A DNA stretch of 64,000 nt from Dictyobacter kobayashii (GCF_003967555.1 NZ_BIFS01000001.1:2852001-2916000); one strand, 5' to 3'. Positions 43,027 through 52,684 are shown, numbered from the stretch's first letter. A program made the numbers and translations. Notes: generated by a model from the letters alone, not told the origin.

Positions 43027-44028
43027 TTAACGAGCATTATTGGCACGAATGCGGGGCAAGACATCGCGCGCATAAGCTTCGATAAAGCCCTTCTGATCAG
43101 GGCCAGCATTATGGAAGATCAAGCAATCAAAGCCCAGATCGATGTACTGCTGAGCAAATTTCACATGATCCTCAATATTTGGAGAGAAGCAGCCGGTGCT
43201 TTTAACCGTATCGGCTCCTACCACCTCGCCATTTTCCTGAGACATCGCAGGTGTATAAATTTTCTCGTCAAAGAGAGCAGGAATATAAGTACCAGCCCAA
43301 TACTTCAAATGCTCTTGAATCGCGGCATCCACATCATTAGTATATGCCACATTCAACTCAATGATACGCACCATACGGGAAGGATCTTTGCCTGCCGCAC
43401 GTGCGCCCGCCTCAAAATTCTGAATAATCCCCTTATAGAGATCTGGTTTTTTCCCGCCAACGGACCACAGGCCATCGCCATAGCGACCAGCGAACTCGGC
43501 ACTATGTGGTACCAGGGCCGATATGATGATAGGAATGGGAGAGGTCGGAGGAGTAAAAAGCTTCGCCTTACGTGTCTGATAGTACTTGCCTTCATAGTTT
43601 ACCTCTTCCCCATTCCACAACCCACGAATAATCTCAATCGCCTCAGCCAGGCGATCGCGCCGCTCAGCATAGCTCGGCCATTCACCGGTAGCCGCGAACT
43701 CATTCAGCGCCTCACCGGTGCCCAGTCCCAGGCCTGCACGATTAGGAGCAAAGTGGGACAAAGTAGCGGCCGCCTGAGCAATCACCGCAGGATGATAGCG
43801 CAAAATCGGGCAAGTAACGCCAGTACTTAATTTGATCTGCTTCGTTTGAGGAGCAACCGCACCCAGCCAGGTCCAGGTAAAAGCCGACTGGCCCTCCTCA
43901 CTCCAGGGATTAAAATGGTCGCTGACATCAACCCACTCATAGCCGGCTTTATCAGCAGCCACCGCATATTCCATCAACTCTACGGGTGGATATTGTTCTG
44001 TTCCTGCTTTCCAACCGAGTTGTAGCAT
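43027..44028 (-). CDS. LLM-class, F420-dependent oxidoreductase (glucose-6-phosphate dehydrogenase-like)
   Basis: A bacterial luciferase-like TIM barrel, 333 aa. It has GWKAGTEQYPPVELMEYAVAADKAGYEWVDVSDHFNPW near the N-terminus, GVTCPILRYHPAVIAQAAATLSHFAPNRAGLGLGTGEALNE (the flavin-binding core of the F420 subfamily), and GDGLWSVGG and GFDCLIFHNAGPDQ toward the end. This is the TIGR03557-like group that includes F420-dependent glucose-6-phosphate dehydrogenase. The real substrate is unknown. The start at 44028 has GAGAGGAAAAGT directly upstream; longer readings to 44103 lack a ribosome site. It is monocistronic, with its own terminator. Confidence 0.87.
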   Translation of the reverse strand: MLQLGWKAGTEQYPPVELMEYAVAADKAGYEWVDVSDHFNPWSEEGQSAFTWTWLGAVAPQTKQIKLSTGVTCPILRYHPAVIAQAAATLSHFAPNRAGLGLGTGEALNEFAATGEWPSYAERRDRLAEAIEIIRGLWNGEEVNYEGKYYQTRKAKLFTPPTSPIPIIISALVPHSAEFAGRYGDGLWSVGGKKPDLYKGIIQNFEAGARAAGKDPSRMVRIIELNVAYTNDVDAAIQEHLKYWAGTYIPALFDEKIYTPAMSQENGEVVGADTVKSTGCFSPNIEDHVKFAQQYIDLGFDCLIFHNAGPDQKGFIEAYARDVLPRIRANNAR

Positions 44029-44287
44029 ACTTTTCCTCTCTCCAATCTTCATAGGCAACATAGAACGTATCTTATACAAAGCCAACCGAACAGCTGTGCT
44101 CATCCGATCGGATAGTATAGCGTAACATACATTTTATACTGACATATGCATAAGCGCTCATCTGTACAGGATAACGTTTAGCAGAGCAGCAGCTATGCTT
44201 TATGTTCAATATTATTAGTTGTTACATGCATCTGTGGCGGGGAAAGTTTCAATCTCTAACCTCTTATAGGCTTGTTTAAGCAATCAA

Positions 44288-44946
44288 GTGCCAGAAATAG
44301 AAGACTCAAACTTGTCTCTCCGTCAGGTCTTCGTTTATAATCGTACGTATAAACTCGGCTGGCTGTTTACAGGGAGGAAGCAAGGCATGTTATTAGAAGC
44401 GAATATCCGCAAAATGCTCGTAGATGGTGATCAATGGGCCAGTTGGCACGGCTATCATATACCAGTGAGCGAACAGTACTTTGTCATCTGGACACCAATC
44501 GGCACATCCATGCATTGGAAACCCGGCACATGGATCGCCCATAAGCATCAGTTGAGTTATTTTTGGCCAGCAGAGTGGTACACAATGCATGCAGGATATG
44601 ATGAACAGGGCAAATGTATCAGTGTGTATTGTGATGTAGTATTGCCGAACTCGAACTACACAAATACAACAGAGGAGCTAATCTATACCGACCTGTACAT
44701 TGATGCGGTCGTGCGAGAGGATTACAGTGTCTATACCAAAGACCAGGAAGTATTTGAAAGGGCAGCCAAAACTTATCCTATAGTAGAGCAAGCGCGCAGA
44801 CAATCATTTGAAGCCCTGGATTGGTTAGAAGAACAGGCAAAAATCTGGGGAGGCCCCTTCAATTCATCCCGCGTCAACTACCCCGTACAGACTTTGAGAA
44901 CTTGCATCCCGATGAAGCAGCCAGTGTGTTGCAGAGCCTGACATAA
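44288..44946 (+). CDS. DUF402-family protein; one frame break near the end
   Basis: A cytosolic protein of about 219 aa with the DUF402 (FomD-like barrel) core: FVYNRTYKLGWLFTGRKQG, YFVIWTPIGTSMHWKPGTW, WPAEWYTMHAGYDEQGKCISVYCDVVLP, and YTDLYIDAVVREDYSVYTKDQEVFE. The last two carry the acidic metal-binding residues (D-x-D ... D-x-x-V). Members are nucleotide phosphatases or hydrolases. The read frame ends at 44941 in an odd Cys-rich tail. Adding one C in the run at 44881-44884 gives DFENLHPDEAASVLQSLT, a helical ending that stops at 44946. The GTG start lacks a clear ribosome site. Confidence 0.8.
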
Positions 44947-44956
44947 CTACGCATAT

Positions 44957-45034
44957 ACGTGCGAGAATGCCCCCGGGTCTTTTTTCTATGTAGTTACCAC
45001 AATAGGGCGAGCCTGTTGTGGTAACTACATAGAA
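44957..45034 (+). repeat. Head-plus-palindrome element, copy 6 (divergent)
   Basis: A head variant ACGTGCGAGAATGCCCCCGG (44957-44976), 7 bp, then 23-bp arms (44984-45006 and 45012-45034) with one G-U. The GTGC core of the other copies is absent. It begins 10 bp after the DUF402 stop and ends 6 bp before the stop of the convergent lipoprotein gene. Confidence 0.65.
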
Positions 45035-45040
45035 ATGAGG

Positions 45041-45496
45041 TTAGATTCTATCCAGAGAAACGATTTTCCAGTGTATCCCATCCTTCTTCAAGGTCAGATG
45101 GGCATGGTAGTGCAGGCTTGAGCTGCGATCAATAGTCAAAATAACCTGGGTGGAATCAGGAGAGGCTGGATCGATTTCAACATTTGTAACGGAACCATTT
45201 TCGCTATCTGCACCAGTTGCCATCTGGATAAATGCATCTTTTGTTAGCGCCTGGCCACTATCCGTCTTTGCATCAGCAGAGAGATAAGTAAAAGCTCGCT
45301 CATAATTGTGAGCCTTGATGGCTTGATAGTAGCTTGCCACAGTTGGAATACTCAGTACAGCGCCCTTCTGCACAACAATCGGGGTTGGCGTCGGTGGTGG
45401 AGTAACCTTTGTCGTTGAATTAGATTGATCACTGCACGAAACCAGGAATAAAGCCAGGGAAAGCAAAAATAAACTGCACAGTACATAACGTTTCAT
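45041..45496 (-). CDS. Lipoprotein with NTF2-like domain
   Basis: A 151-aa exported lipoprotein. The signal peptide MKRYVLCSLFLLSLALFLVSC ends in a lipobox (LVSC) with the lipidated Cys at residue 21. A Pro/Thr linker follows. The rest (VASYYQAIKAHNYERAFTYLSADAK...FIQMATGADSENGSV...VILTIDRSSSLHYHAHLTLKKDGIHWKIVSLDRI) matches the helix-plus-sheet pattern of SnoaL/DUF4878-type NTF2-like domains. Function unknown. The region upstream to 45907 is AT-rich and shared with the divergent gene at 45908. Confidence 0.8.
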   Translation of the reverse strand: MKRYVLCSLFLLSLALFLVSCSDQSNSTTKVTPPPTPTPIVVQKGAVLSIPTVASYYQAIKAHNYERAFTYLSADAKTDSGQALTKDAFIQMATGADSENGSVTNVEIDPASPDSTQVILTIDRSSSLHYHAHLTLKKDGIHWKIVSLDRI

Positions 45497-45907
45497 AATT
45501 CATCTCCTAAGATATTGGTCGCTTATGAAATAAAGAATTGCTTTTATAAACCATACAAAGCACCTCTATATAGACTCCCATATATAATACAGTTACACGG
45601 CCTGAACAGCAACTCTTTCTTACAAATAAATATCTTACACGTCTAGCATTAAAAAATTATGAAAAGGTCTTATCTGAGTACTTTATAGCTATTTATTAGC
45701 CAATAATTTGTTATTTACCCGCTAATGATTTATATATTAGAATATGCAAACATAAACCATATAAAATATGACATAGAAAATAGCTCTCATCTCGAGCAAG
45801 TGCCAAAGCAGTATGCACATGTCATATTACCAATCTGGCAACCTTCAATAACTATTATTTTTATTATGATCCATTAGTTGTGACAATTTGTATGAAGGAG
45901 ATTATGG
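45497..45907. other. 410-bp AT-rich divergent intergenic region
   Basis: Contains no supported gene. It must hold the promoters of the lipoprotein (minus) and the quinoprotein-like gene (plus), whose ribosome site GAAGGAG is at its right end. Confidence 0.4.
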
Positions 45908-48900
45908 ATGATTTCCCAGGATTCATCTGCACGAAACCACCCCTCCGACTTTCAGCAACCGGCACCTCGAAATAAGGTAGAAAAGAAACGCCGCATTCTA
46001 TTAATAGCAATAAGCTTTCTTTTATTATTTGGTGTGGCTGGGGGAAGTTTTCTGGCCCTTAATTTAGTCCACCTGGGGGCGGCTCATGCGGCCTCCTCGG
46101 CTAGCGCAGTTACTACTTACAAAGGAAATAATGCTCGCTTAGGTCAATACTCTAACGAGACTACACTGCACACAGGAAATGTATCAGTAAATCAATTTGG
46201 AAAACGCGTTACCTATCCTGTTGATGGACAAGTATATGCAGAACCACTGTATCTTCCCAATATAACCATCAATGGTACTAGCCATAACGTCGTGTTTGTA
46301 GAAACCGAGCATGATTCAATTTATGCCTTTGATGCAGATCAGACAACGCCGACCGCGCCACTGTGGCAAACCAGTTTTCTGAGTACAGGGGTAACCCCTG
46401 CATCGAACCTGGACGTGTCATGTAACGATATGGTACCAGAGATCGGTATTACATCGACGCCGGTCATTGATTCTACATCAAACACACTCTATCTGGTTGC
46501 CTTAACCAAAGAGAATGGCTCACTGGTCTATCGCCTGCACGCCCTTGACATTACAACTGGTCAGGATAAGCCAGGTAGCCCCACAATTATCAGTGGATCA
46601 GTGACAGGCACAGGAAGAGGAAGCGTTGGCGGAAAAGTAGCCTTCAATCCACAATACGAACGTCAGCGTTCCGCCTTGCTACAGGTTAACGGGCAGGTTT
46701 ACGTTGCCTTTGCTTCTTTCTGTGATGTTGGCTCATACCATGGTTGGATTATGAGTTATGGCTACAACGAGACAGCAGGCTTCCAGCAGACCCACATCTA
46801 CAACAATACTCCGGACGGAGTGGGTGGTGGCATCTGGGGAGGAAATGGGGCCCTGGCCGCAGACTCCACAGGCAACATTTACACCGTCAGTGGTAATGGT
46901 GACTTCAATCTCAACACAGGTGGCAAAAATGCTGGAGATTCATTCGTCAAACTGAATCCTGATTTGTCCACTGCATCTTACTTTGCGCCATTCAATCAGC
47001 TCTGTCTGCAACAGGCAGACGCCGACCTGGGCTCCGGTGGTCCAATCCTTATTCCCAATACCAACGAAATAATTGGAGCGGGTAAAGAGGGTCGCGTCTA
47101 TGTGATTGACCGAAACAACATGGGTCAATTTACTGCTGATCCCACGCTCAATTGTAACAGTGCGGCAGAAAAAAATCGTGTAAACGTCGATAAAATACAT
47201 CAGGAATTGCCACCTAACACCATTGGTGGTATGTACAGCACGCCCGTCTACTGGAACGGCACTGTTTACTTCACCGGTGTCAATGATCATACAAAGGCGT
47301 TTACATACAATTTCAGTACCAACACACTGAATACAACCCCATCAGCTCAGACACCAGAGTCATTTAAATTTACCGGCGGTGACGCCGTTCTTTCTAGCAA
47401 TGGAACCAATGTTGGAACCGGTATTCTCTGGGCAATCGATCCACTAGGCATTTTGCGAGCCTATGATGCCTCCAACATTTCCAATGAGATTTACAACAGT
47501 AGCCAGAACAGCACCCGCGATGGACTGGACAGTTACGTCAAATTCACAACTCCCACAGTCGCAAACGGAGAAGTCTTTGTTGGAACAAAGACCAGTCTGA
47601 ACATCTACGGTCTGCTCAAAGGTACACCCCAACCCACACCAACGGCTACAACCACAGGGACAGTAACACCTACCCCTACCCCAACGGGCACACCAACATC
47701 TGGCGGCGCCGTTTTCAATAACGCAGGTATCTCTGATGATACCAATCCAGGCGCGGCAAACTTTGATGGTGGTCACAGAAGCTATTCAGCCCAGGAGCTA
47801 CGCAATAACGGTATCAACGCTGGTGACAATACCTTCTATAATAAGATGGTCTTTACCTGGCCTGATATAACCACAGGCTCGCCTGACAACTATGTAGCTC
47901 AGGGACAAACAGTAAATGTCACTCCGGTCAATGGAGCTAATATTCTGGGTTTCCTGGGTTCATCATCAGGTGGCCCAACTTATGGAACGGCCGTTATCAA
48001 CTATACTGATGGTTCACACCAGAGCTTTTTCCTTGGCTTTAGTGACTGGACCCTCGGTGGAGGAAATGCTCCCGTCTCCTTTGGCAATGGCAAAATGGCG
48101 ACCCTCAATTATCGTAACTCGGCAACTGGTTTCCAGACTGTAACCAACTACATCTTTTATGCAGATGTCTTGATGCAAAGCGGGAAAACTGTACAGAGCG
48201 TCACCCTGCCTACTACGACTACTGGTGGCCTCCTACATGTCTTCGCGATTTCAACCAAACAGGGTACAGTCTCGACAACAGGTGATGCCAGTGCACCATT
48301 CAATAACATCGGTACCAGCAATGACTCTGCACCCACCAGTGCCAGTTTCGATTCTAAAGATAGCTATTCAGCCCAGGCCATGCAATCTGCAGGACTGATC
48401 CCTGGTGGTTCAGTTAACGCTTATGGCACAACCTTCTTCTGGCCCGGCGCTGCTGCAGGAACTGCCAACAACTTCATTCCACAGGGTCAGGTTATTCCAA
48501 TCAATCCTGTGAGTAATGCGCAGACCATTGCGTTCCTGGGTTCTGCTACCTATGGTAATACACAGGGATCAGCAACCGTCACATTTAGTGATGACACAAC
48601 TCAGAACATTAATCTTGCATTTAGTGACTGGACGCTTGGCGGCGGCAAAAACATGCTTGCCACTGGCAACCTGGTTGCGGCCACGATGCCATATCGCAAC
48701 ACACCAACAGGCAAACAGACACTTAACACTATGATCTTCTACGTTGAATATGCCCTGCCCGCAGGCAAAACTGTACAGAGTGTCACCTTACCAACAGTAA
48801 CCACTGGTGGTCAGATGCACGTCTTCACAGTATCAACGAAAGATAGTGCACCATTCCCAGTATCCGCATACAACAATGCTGGTACCAGTGATGACAGTGC

Positions 48901-49402
48901 ACCAGCAGGAGCTGGACTGGATGGCAAGTATAGCTACTCAGCTCAGGCTCTAAGTAGTGTAGGTCTTGCCCCAGGTAGCCTGTTAACCATCAATGGAGGA
49001 AGTTTTGTCTGGCCTGGTGGTATTGGGCAGAACAACAACTACCAGACTAATGGACAGGTAGTACCAGTGAACTCAGTTTATGGTTCTACTGTGCTAGCCA
49101 TCCTGGGAGCCTCTACTGGTGGTCCTTCATCTGGTCAAGCCACCATCACCTATGCTGATGGTAAGACACAGCAGGTGACACTTGGCTTCAGTGACTGGAC
49201 TCTGGGAGGTGGAAATCAACAGGTTTCCTACGGTAACCTGATCGCGGCCACCTCACCCTATCGTAACTCACCAGCTGGCAAACAAAGCGTGAAGGCATAT
49301 GTGTATGACAGCGAGTTTGCTCTGATCTACAATGAGCCGGTAGTCAGTATTACCCTGCCCAATGTAGCACAGTTGCACGTCTTCTCTGTTACAACCCACT
49401 AA
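45908..49402 (+). CDS. Secreted PQQ-type beta-propeller protein with three C-terminal sandwich modules
   Basis: A 1164-aa protein with an N-terminal anchor helix (ILLIAISFLLLFGVAGGSFLALNLV, about residues 30-54). Residues 70-570 form a propeller with quinoprotein-like blades: YAEPLYLPNITINGTSHNVVFVETEHDSIYAFDAD, GITSTPVIDSTSNTLYLVA, GPILIPNTNEIIGAGKEGRVYVIDR and GGMYSTPVYWNGTVYFTG. A PTPTPTGTPT linker follows, then three modules of the FDG...SYSAQ...LGFSDWTLGGG type that also build the protein at 36364. Residues needed for bound PQQ cannot be confirmed, so it may be a structural propeller. GAAGGAG precedes the start. A strong terminator follows. Confidence 0.8.
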   Translation: MISQDSSARNHPSDFQQPAPRNKVEKKRRILLIAISFLLLFGVAGGSFLALNLVHLGAAHAASSASAVTTYKGNNARLGQYSNETTLHTGNVSVNQFGKRVTYPVDGQVYAEPLYLPNITINGTSHNVVFVETEHDSIYAFDADQTTPTAPLWQTSFLSTGVTPASNLDVSCNDMVPEIGITSTPVIDSTSNTLYLVALTKENGSLVYRLHALDITTGQDKPGSPTIISGSVTGTGRGSVGGKVAFNPQYERQRSALLQVNGQVYVAFASFCDVGSYHGWIMSYGYNETAGFQQTHIYNNTPDGVGGGIWGGNGALAADSTGNIYTVSGNGDFNLNTGGKNAGDSFVKLNPDLSTASYFAPFNQLCLQQADADLGSGGPILIPNTNEIIGAGKEGRVYVIDRNNMGQFTADPTLNCNSAAEKNRVNVDKIHQELPPNTIGGMYSTPVYWNGTVYFTGVNDHTKAFTYNFSTNTLNTTPSAQTPESFKFTGGDAVLSSNGTNVGTGILWAIDPLGILRAYDASNISNEIYNSSQNSTRDGLDSYVKFTTPTVANGEVFVGTKTSLNIYGLLKGTPQPTPTATTTGTVTPTPTPTGTPTSGGAVFNNAGISDDTNPGAANFDGGHRSYSAQELRNNGINAGDNTFYNKMVFTWPDITTGSPDNYVAQGQTVNVTPVNGANILGFLGSSSGGPTYGTAVINYTDGSHQSFFLGFSDWTLGGGNAPVSFGNGKMATLNYRNSATGFQTVTNYIFYADVLMQSGKTVQSVTLPTTTTGGLLHVFAISTKQGTVSTTGDASAPFNNIGTSNDSAPTSASFDSKDSYSAQAMQSAGLIPGGSVNAYGTTFFWPGAAAGTANNFIPQGQVIPINPVSNAQTIAFLGSATYGNTQGSATVTFSDDTTQNINLAFSDWTLGGGKNMLATGNLVAATMPYRNTPTGKQTLNTMIFYVEYALPAGKTVQSVTLPTVTTGGQMHVFTVSTKDSAPFPVSAYNNAGTSDDSAPAGAGLDGKYSYSAQALSSVGLAPGSLLTINGGSFVWPGGIGQNNNYQTNGQVVPVNSVYGSTVLAILGASTGGPSSGQATITYADGKTQQVTLGFSDWTLGGGNQQVSYGNLIAATSPYRNSPAGKQSVKAYVYDSEFALIYNEPVVSITLPNVAQLHVFSVTTH

Positions 49403-49431
49403 GCAACCTGATCGTTTTTCTAGAGTACAAG

Positions 49432-49463
49432 AGAGAGATCTTCATTGAAGGTCTCTCTTTTTT
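49432..49463 (+). terminator. Intrinsic terminator of the propeller gene
   Basis: Stem AGAGAGATCTT / AAGGTCTCTCT with one G-U and a 5-nt loop, then T6. Located 30 bp after the stop. Confidence 0.88.
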
Positions 49464-49503
49464 ATGGCATGATAGATGAGTGGAACAAAAAGGGGGATGG
49501 ATA

Positions 49504-49776
49504 ATGGCGATAGAAATAGAGCCAGCGTTACAGGCACGATTGCAACAACATGGGATAACAGAATTTGATGAGGTGGCTCTGCGCCAGACGTTGGAGAGGT
49601 ATACGACAACTTATACTCTGATCAAACTGGCCGAGTGGCCCGCCAGGCGCTGGAAATGCCACTACCGCTTGATGATGAGGGAAAGCATGTACGATGCCCA
49701 GACGGTGTCTGAAGCCTATGCTATGGGCCTCCTGGCGCTACTACAAGCACCTGTAGAAAAACAGGATACGCATTAA
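49504..49776 (+). CDS. Small conserved-looking protein, 90 aa
   Basis: Start at 49504 follows AAAAGGGGG. It encodes an acidic, helical protein (MAIEIEPALQARLQQHGITEFDEVALRQTLERY...) with WPARRWKCHYRLMMRESMYDAQTVSEAYAMGLLALLQ in the middle. No family recognised; no membrane segment or signal. The good ribosome site and the codon pattern support a real gene. About 200 bp with no feature follow before panD. Confidence 0.6.
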   Translation: MAIEIEPALQARLQQHGITEFDEVALRQTLERYTTTYTLIKLAEWPARRWKCHYRLMMRESMYDAQTVSEAYAMGLLALLQAPVEKQDTH

Positions 49777-49974
49777 GAACACTTTGACACAGACCAGACA
49801 AGAAAGAATGAAGCAGTACTATTTCTCATATACCGTTACCTTGTTCCTATACTGTTTCCAATTTGACTCCAATATCGTTTAATATTATTAGGTGGAGTAA
49901 AAAGTGATAGCAATTTTAAGCATACCTCCACTAGTTTTTAGTTATTCAACTACGGGAAAGGAACCGTTACACTT

Positions 49975-50403
49975 ATGCAACGTACCATGTGCAAAGGGAA
50001 GATCCATCGCGCCACTGTTACCCAGGCCAATCTGAATTACATCGGCAGCATCACGATTGACCAGGATTTACTGGATGCAGCGAACATTTACCCTTACGAA
50101 AAAGTGCAAGTGGTAAATATCAACAATGGTTCACGTTTGGAAACCTACACAATCGCAGGTGCTCGTGGTTCCGGAGTCATTTGTTTGAATGGTGCAGCCG
50201 CACGCATGACAGCAGAGGGTGACAAAGTTATTATCATCAGTTATGCCCAGTATACTGAAGAAGAGATTCGTAGCCTGGTACCACAGATTGCTTTTGTGGA
50301 TGATGAGAACCGCCTGACCGAGAAGAAAGATGTGCCTTTGATCGAAATGTTGACCGAGTTCGACGATCAATTGACACCAGAAGTTGAAGTTGCCTTCTCC
50401 TAG
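49975..50403 (+). CDS. panD: Aspartate 1-decarboxylase precursor
   Basis: Makes beta-alanine for pantothenate and coenzyme A from aspartate; a pyruvoyl enzyme that cleaves itself. 142 aa. The start [29 protein letters not shown] holds the self-cleavage site Gly-Ser (residues 24-25), where Ser becomes the pyruvoyl group. Also present are the substrate residues in [18 protein letters not shown] and [20 protein letters not shown]. Other pan genes are not adjacent. AAAGGAACC lies upstream of the ATG. Confidence 0.95.
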   Translation: MQRTMCKGKIHRATVTQANLNYIGSITIDQDLLDAANIYPYEKVQVVNINNGSRLETYTIAGARGSGVICLNGAAARMTAEGDKVIIISYAQYTEEEIRSLVPQIAFVDDENRLTEKKDVPLIEMLTEFDDQLTPEVEVAFS

Positions 50404-50665
50404 GAGCTTCAAGTAGTCTAGTTCATTCGGCCTGAAGGGTTGAATGAATTGCTACTTACCTCTCGCCTAACAAACGTTAGTTAGTATGTTTCCTCAATCT
50501 GGCACTACCTTCCCACAATCGCACATCTAAGAGTGTATAATTATGCCCTTTCTGTGATACATAGAGGAAATTAAAGATATAGAAAAAGTTATGTTGAAAT
50601 CATAAACTGAGCCCCGCTAGCTACAACTAGCGGGGCTCAGTTTATGATTGTTCTATGATAGGTGG
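50404..50665. terminator. Intergenic region ending in a perfect 23-bp palindromic terminator
   Basis: The 260 bp between convergent panD and purN hold no gene. A perfect inverted repeat with 23-bp arms lies at 50598-50620 and 50627-50649 around CTACAA, ending 16 bp before the purN stop. It includes GAGCCCCGCTAG and can terminate both transcripts. It lacks the constant head seen next to other palindromes in this window. Confidence 0.75.
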
Positions 50666-51355
50666 TTATTGGGTCGAGGTGACGAGGTGGGCCTGCTGGG
50701 CATATGCGCGTACGGCTTCCACAATTAAGCGGTGCTCCTGTTTTTTGAGCTTTTCTTGTAATGTGTCGGCGGTCTCGTTGGCATCAATTGCTACTTCGGC
50801 GCGACCAATGACCGGGCCTGCATCGACGGCTGGAATGACATAGTGGACCGTGCTTCCGGTTACTTTCAGGCCAGCATCAATTGCTCGCTCAATGACGTGT
50901 AGGCCACGCAGGGCCGGGATGACGCTGCCGTCGCTGGTGGTATAGGTATCCCCACTGTCATCTGGTAGTAAGGCTGGATGCAGGTTGATCATGCGCTGTG
51001 GAAATTGGGCGGTAAAATCTGCGCTCAGGATGCGCATCCAGCCCGCTAGCACAATCAGGTCCGCCTGGAATAGTTGCAGCAGTGCGGTGATGCGCTGCTC
51101 GGCTTCTTCACGTTTTTTCCAGGGAACATAGGCCACCGGAAGCTTATGCTTGAGGGCGCGTTGTAGTCCCTGGGCGTTGGCTTTGTTGCTGATAACCAGC
51201 ACAATCTCTACGCCGGGTAGTTGTTGACTCTCGATTGCATCGATCAGTGCTTGCAGATTGCTTCCGCTGCCCGAAATGAGTACCGCTACTTTGAGCCTGG
51301 TACTCGTGTTACTCGCTGATTGTTGGTTGTGCGTGCTGTGTTCGATACCACTCAT
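50666..51355 (-). CDS. purN: Phosphoribosylglycinamide formyltransferase
   Basis: Third step of purine synthesis: formylates GAR using 10-formyl-tetrahydrofolate. 229 aa. It has VAVLISGSGSNLQALIDAI (phosphate-binding), ADLIVLAGWMRIL, INLHPALLP (catalytic His region) and TGSTVHYVIPAVDAGPVIGR (catalytic Asp). Between the HPALLP motif and the following helix there is an insertion, DDSGDTYTTSDGSVIPALRG, where Escherichia PurN has a short FxGxHA loop. The last gene of the purine cluster, 52 bp after purD. Confidence 0.93.
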   Translation of the reverse strand: MSGIEHSTHNQQSASNTSTRLKVAVLISGSGSNLQALIDAIESQQLPGVEIVLVISNKANAQGLQRALKHKLPVAYVPWKKREEAEQRITALLQLFQADLIVLAGWMRILSADFTAQFPQRMINLHPALLPDDSGDTYTTSDGSVIPALRGLHVIERAIDAGLKVTGSTVHYVIPAVDAGPVIGRAEVAIDANETADTLQEKLKKQEHRLIVEAVRAYAQQAHLVTSTQ

Positions 51356-51407
51356 CCCTTGTTATCCTCTTTGTCTCCTCGACGGTGCTTATTATTTAAG
51401 GCTTTGG

Positions 51408-52684
51408 TTATTTTTTGCTCGCTTCGAGTCCACGGTGGGCAATGTCCTTGCGATAGTGTATTCCATCGAAGGAGATATACCTGGCGGCCTCATAAACGCG
51501 ATCAACTGCTTCGTGCAGGCTGTTACCATGGGCTACCACGCTCAGTACACGACCACCCGCTGTGACAAGTTGATCGTCCTTCATTGCTGTTCCAGCATGG
51601 AAGACCTGTACCTGGTCGAGCTTGTTGGCCTCTTCTACACCTGTGATGGGAATACCGGAACGGTAGCCGCCGGGATAACCACCGGATGCCAGGGTCAGGC
51701 TAACGGCTGAGCCCGGGTGCCAGAGGTTCTTTGGATCGATCTGGCGTCCATTGGCGAATTCAAGCACGTTGAGGATATCCTCTTTCATCAATAACATGAA
51801 GGCCTGGGTTTCTGGATCACCAAAACGGGTGTTGTGCTCGATAATCATGGGCCCTTTGGCTGTGAGCATGATATTTGAGTAGAGGACGCCGGTAAAGTTG
51901 ATGCCGGCATTTTGCATGGCATTCAGGGTGGCGGCAATCACCTGCTGATAGATGTTCTCGCTGGTAGCTGCATCCACAAATGGTAAGGGGGTAAAAACGC
52001 CCATGCCACCGGTATTTAGCCCTTTATCATTATCCAGGGCGCGCTTATGGTCCTGTGACAGCGCCAGTGGCAAGAAACTGGTGCCATTACAGATGGCGGT
52101 GGCCCCAATTTCGTCACCTTCTAGATAATCCTCTAACACGACGATATCGCCAGCCGCCCCGAAGATGCGGTCAACCATCATTTGTTGCAGTGCTTCTTGC
52201 GCAGTATTCATATCAAGCGCGACAATGGCGCCTTTTCCTGCTGCATTGCCATCCGCCTTGACCACGATGGGAGCACCATGTTTCTCAAGATAAGCCTTGG
52301 CTTTGGCGTAGTCATTAAAGGTCTGGTGTTGGGCGGTTGGAATGCCCGCATTGGTCAAGAGCTCTTTGGTGAAGGCTTTGCTTCCTTCGAGGGCGGCTCC
52401 CGCTTTATCGGGTCCAAAGATAGGCAGGCCACGGCGGCGGAAGAGATCGACGATGCCTTCTATCAAGGGGGCTTCGGGACCCACTACTGTGAGGTCGATG
52501 GCGTTGTTTTCGGCAAATGCAGCCAGTTCATGCAGCTGGTTGACTCCAAGTGGGACGCGTTCCGCGTAGGGGCCATGCCAGGGTTGCCCGGGGCTGCATA
52601 GATTTTGGTGACACGCGAACTCTGCGCCAGTTTCCAGACCAGTGCATGTTCTCGCGCTCCTGATCCAATGACAAATACGCGCAT
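51408..52684 (-). CDS. purD: Phosphoribosylamine-glycine ligase, one frame break
   Basis: Second step of purine synthesis (ATP-grasp ligase). The start at 52684 (GGAGGT upstream) reads [21 protein letters not shown]...APGNPGMA. The frame then breaks at the G4 run 52569-52572 (plus strand); adding one base continues [36 protein letters not shown]. After that come [20 protein letters not shown], the ATP-grasp [11 protein letters not shown] motif and KKDIAHRG-type ending. About 425 aa when joined, the normal length. Essential for purine synthesis, so the break is probably a sequencing error. Confidence 0.9.

Noticed and set aside
45908..49402. Propeller protein as an active PQQ dehydrogenase
   Set aside because: Blade patterns are present, but I cannot place the disulfide, the metal ligands or the catalytic Asp of PQQ enzymes, so only the fold is claimed.
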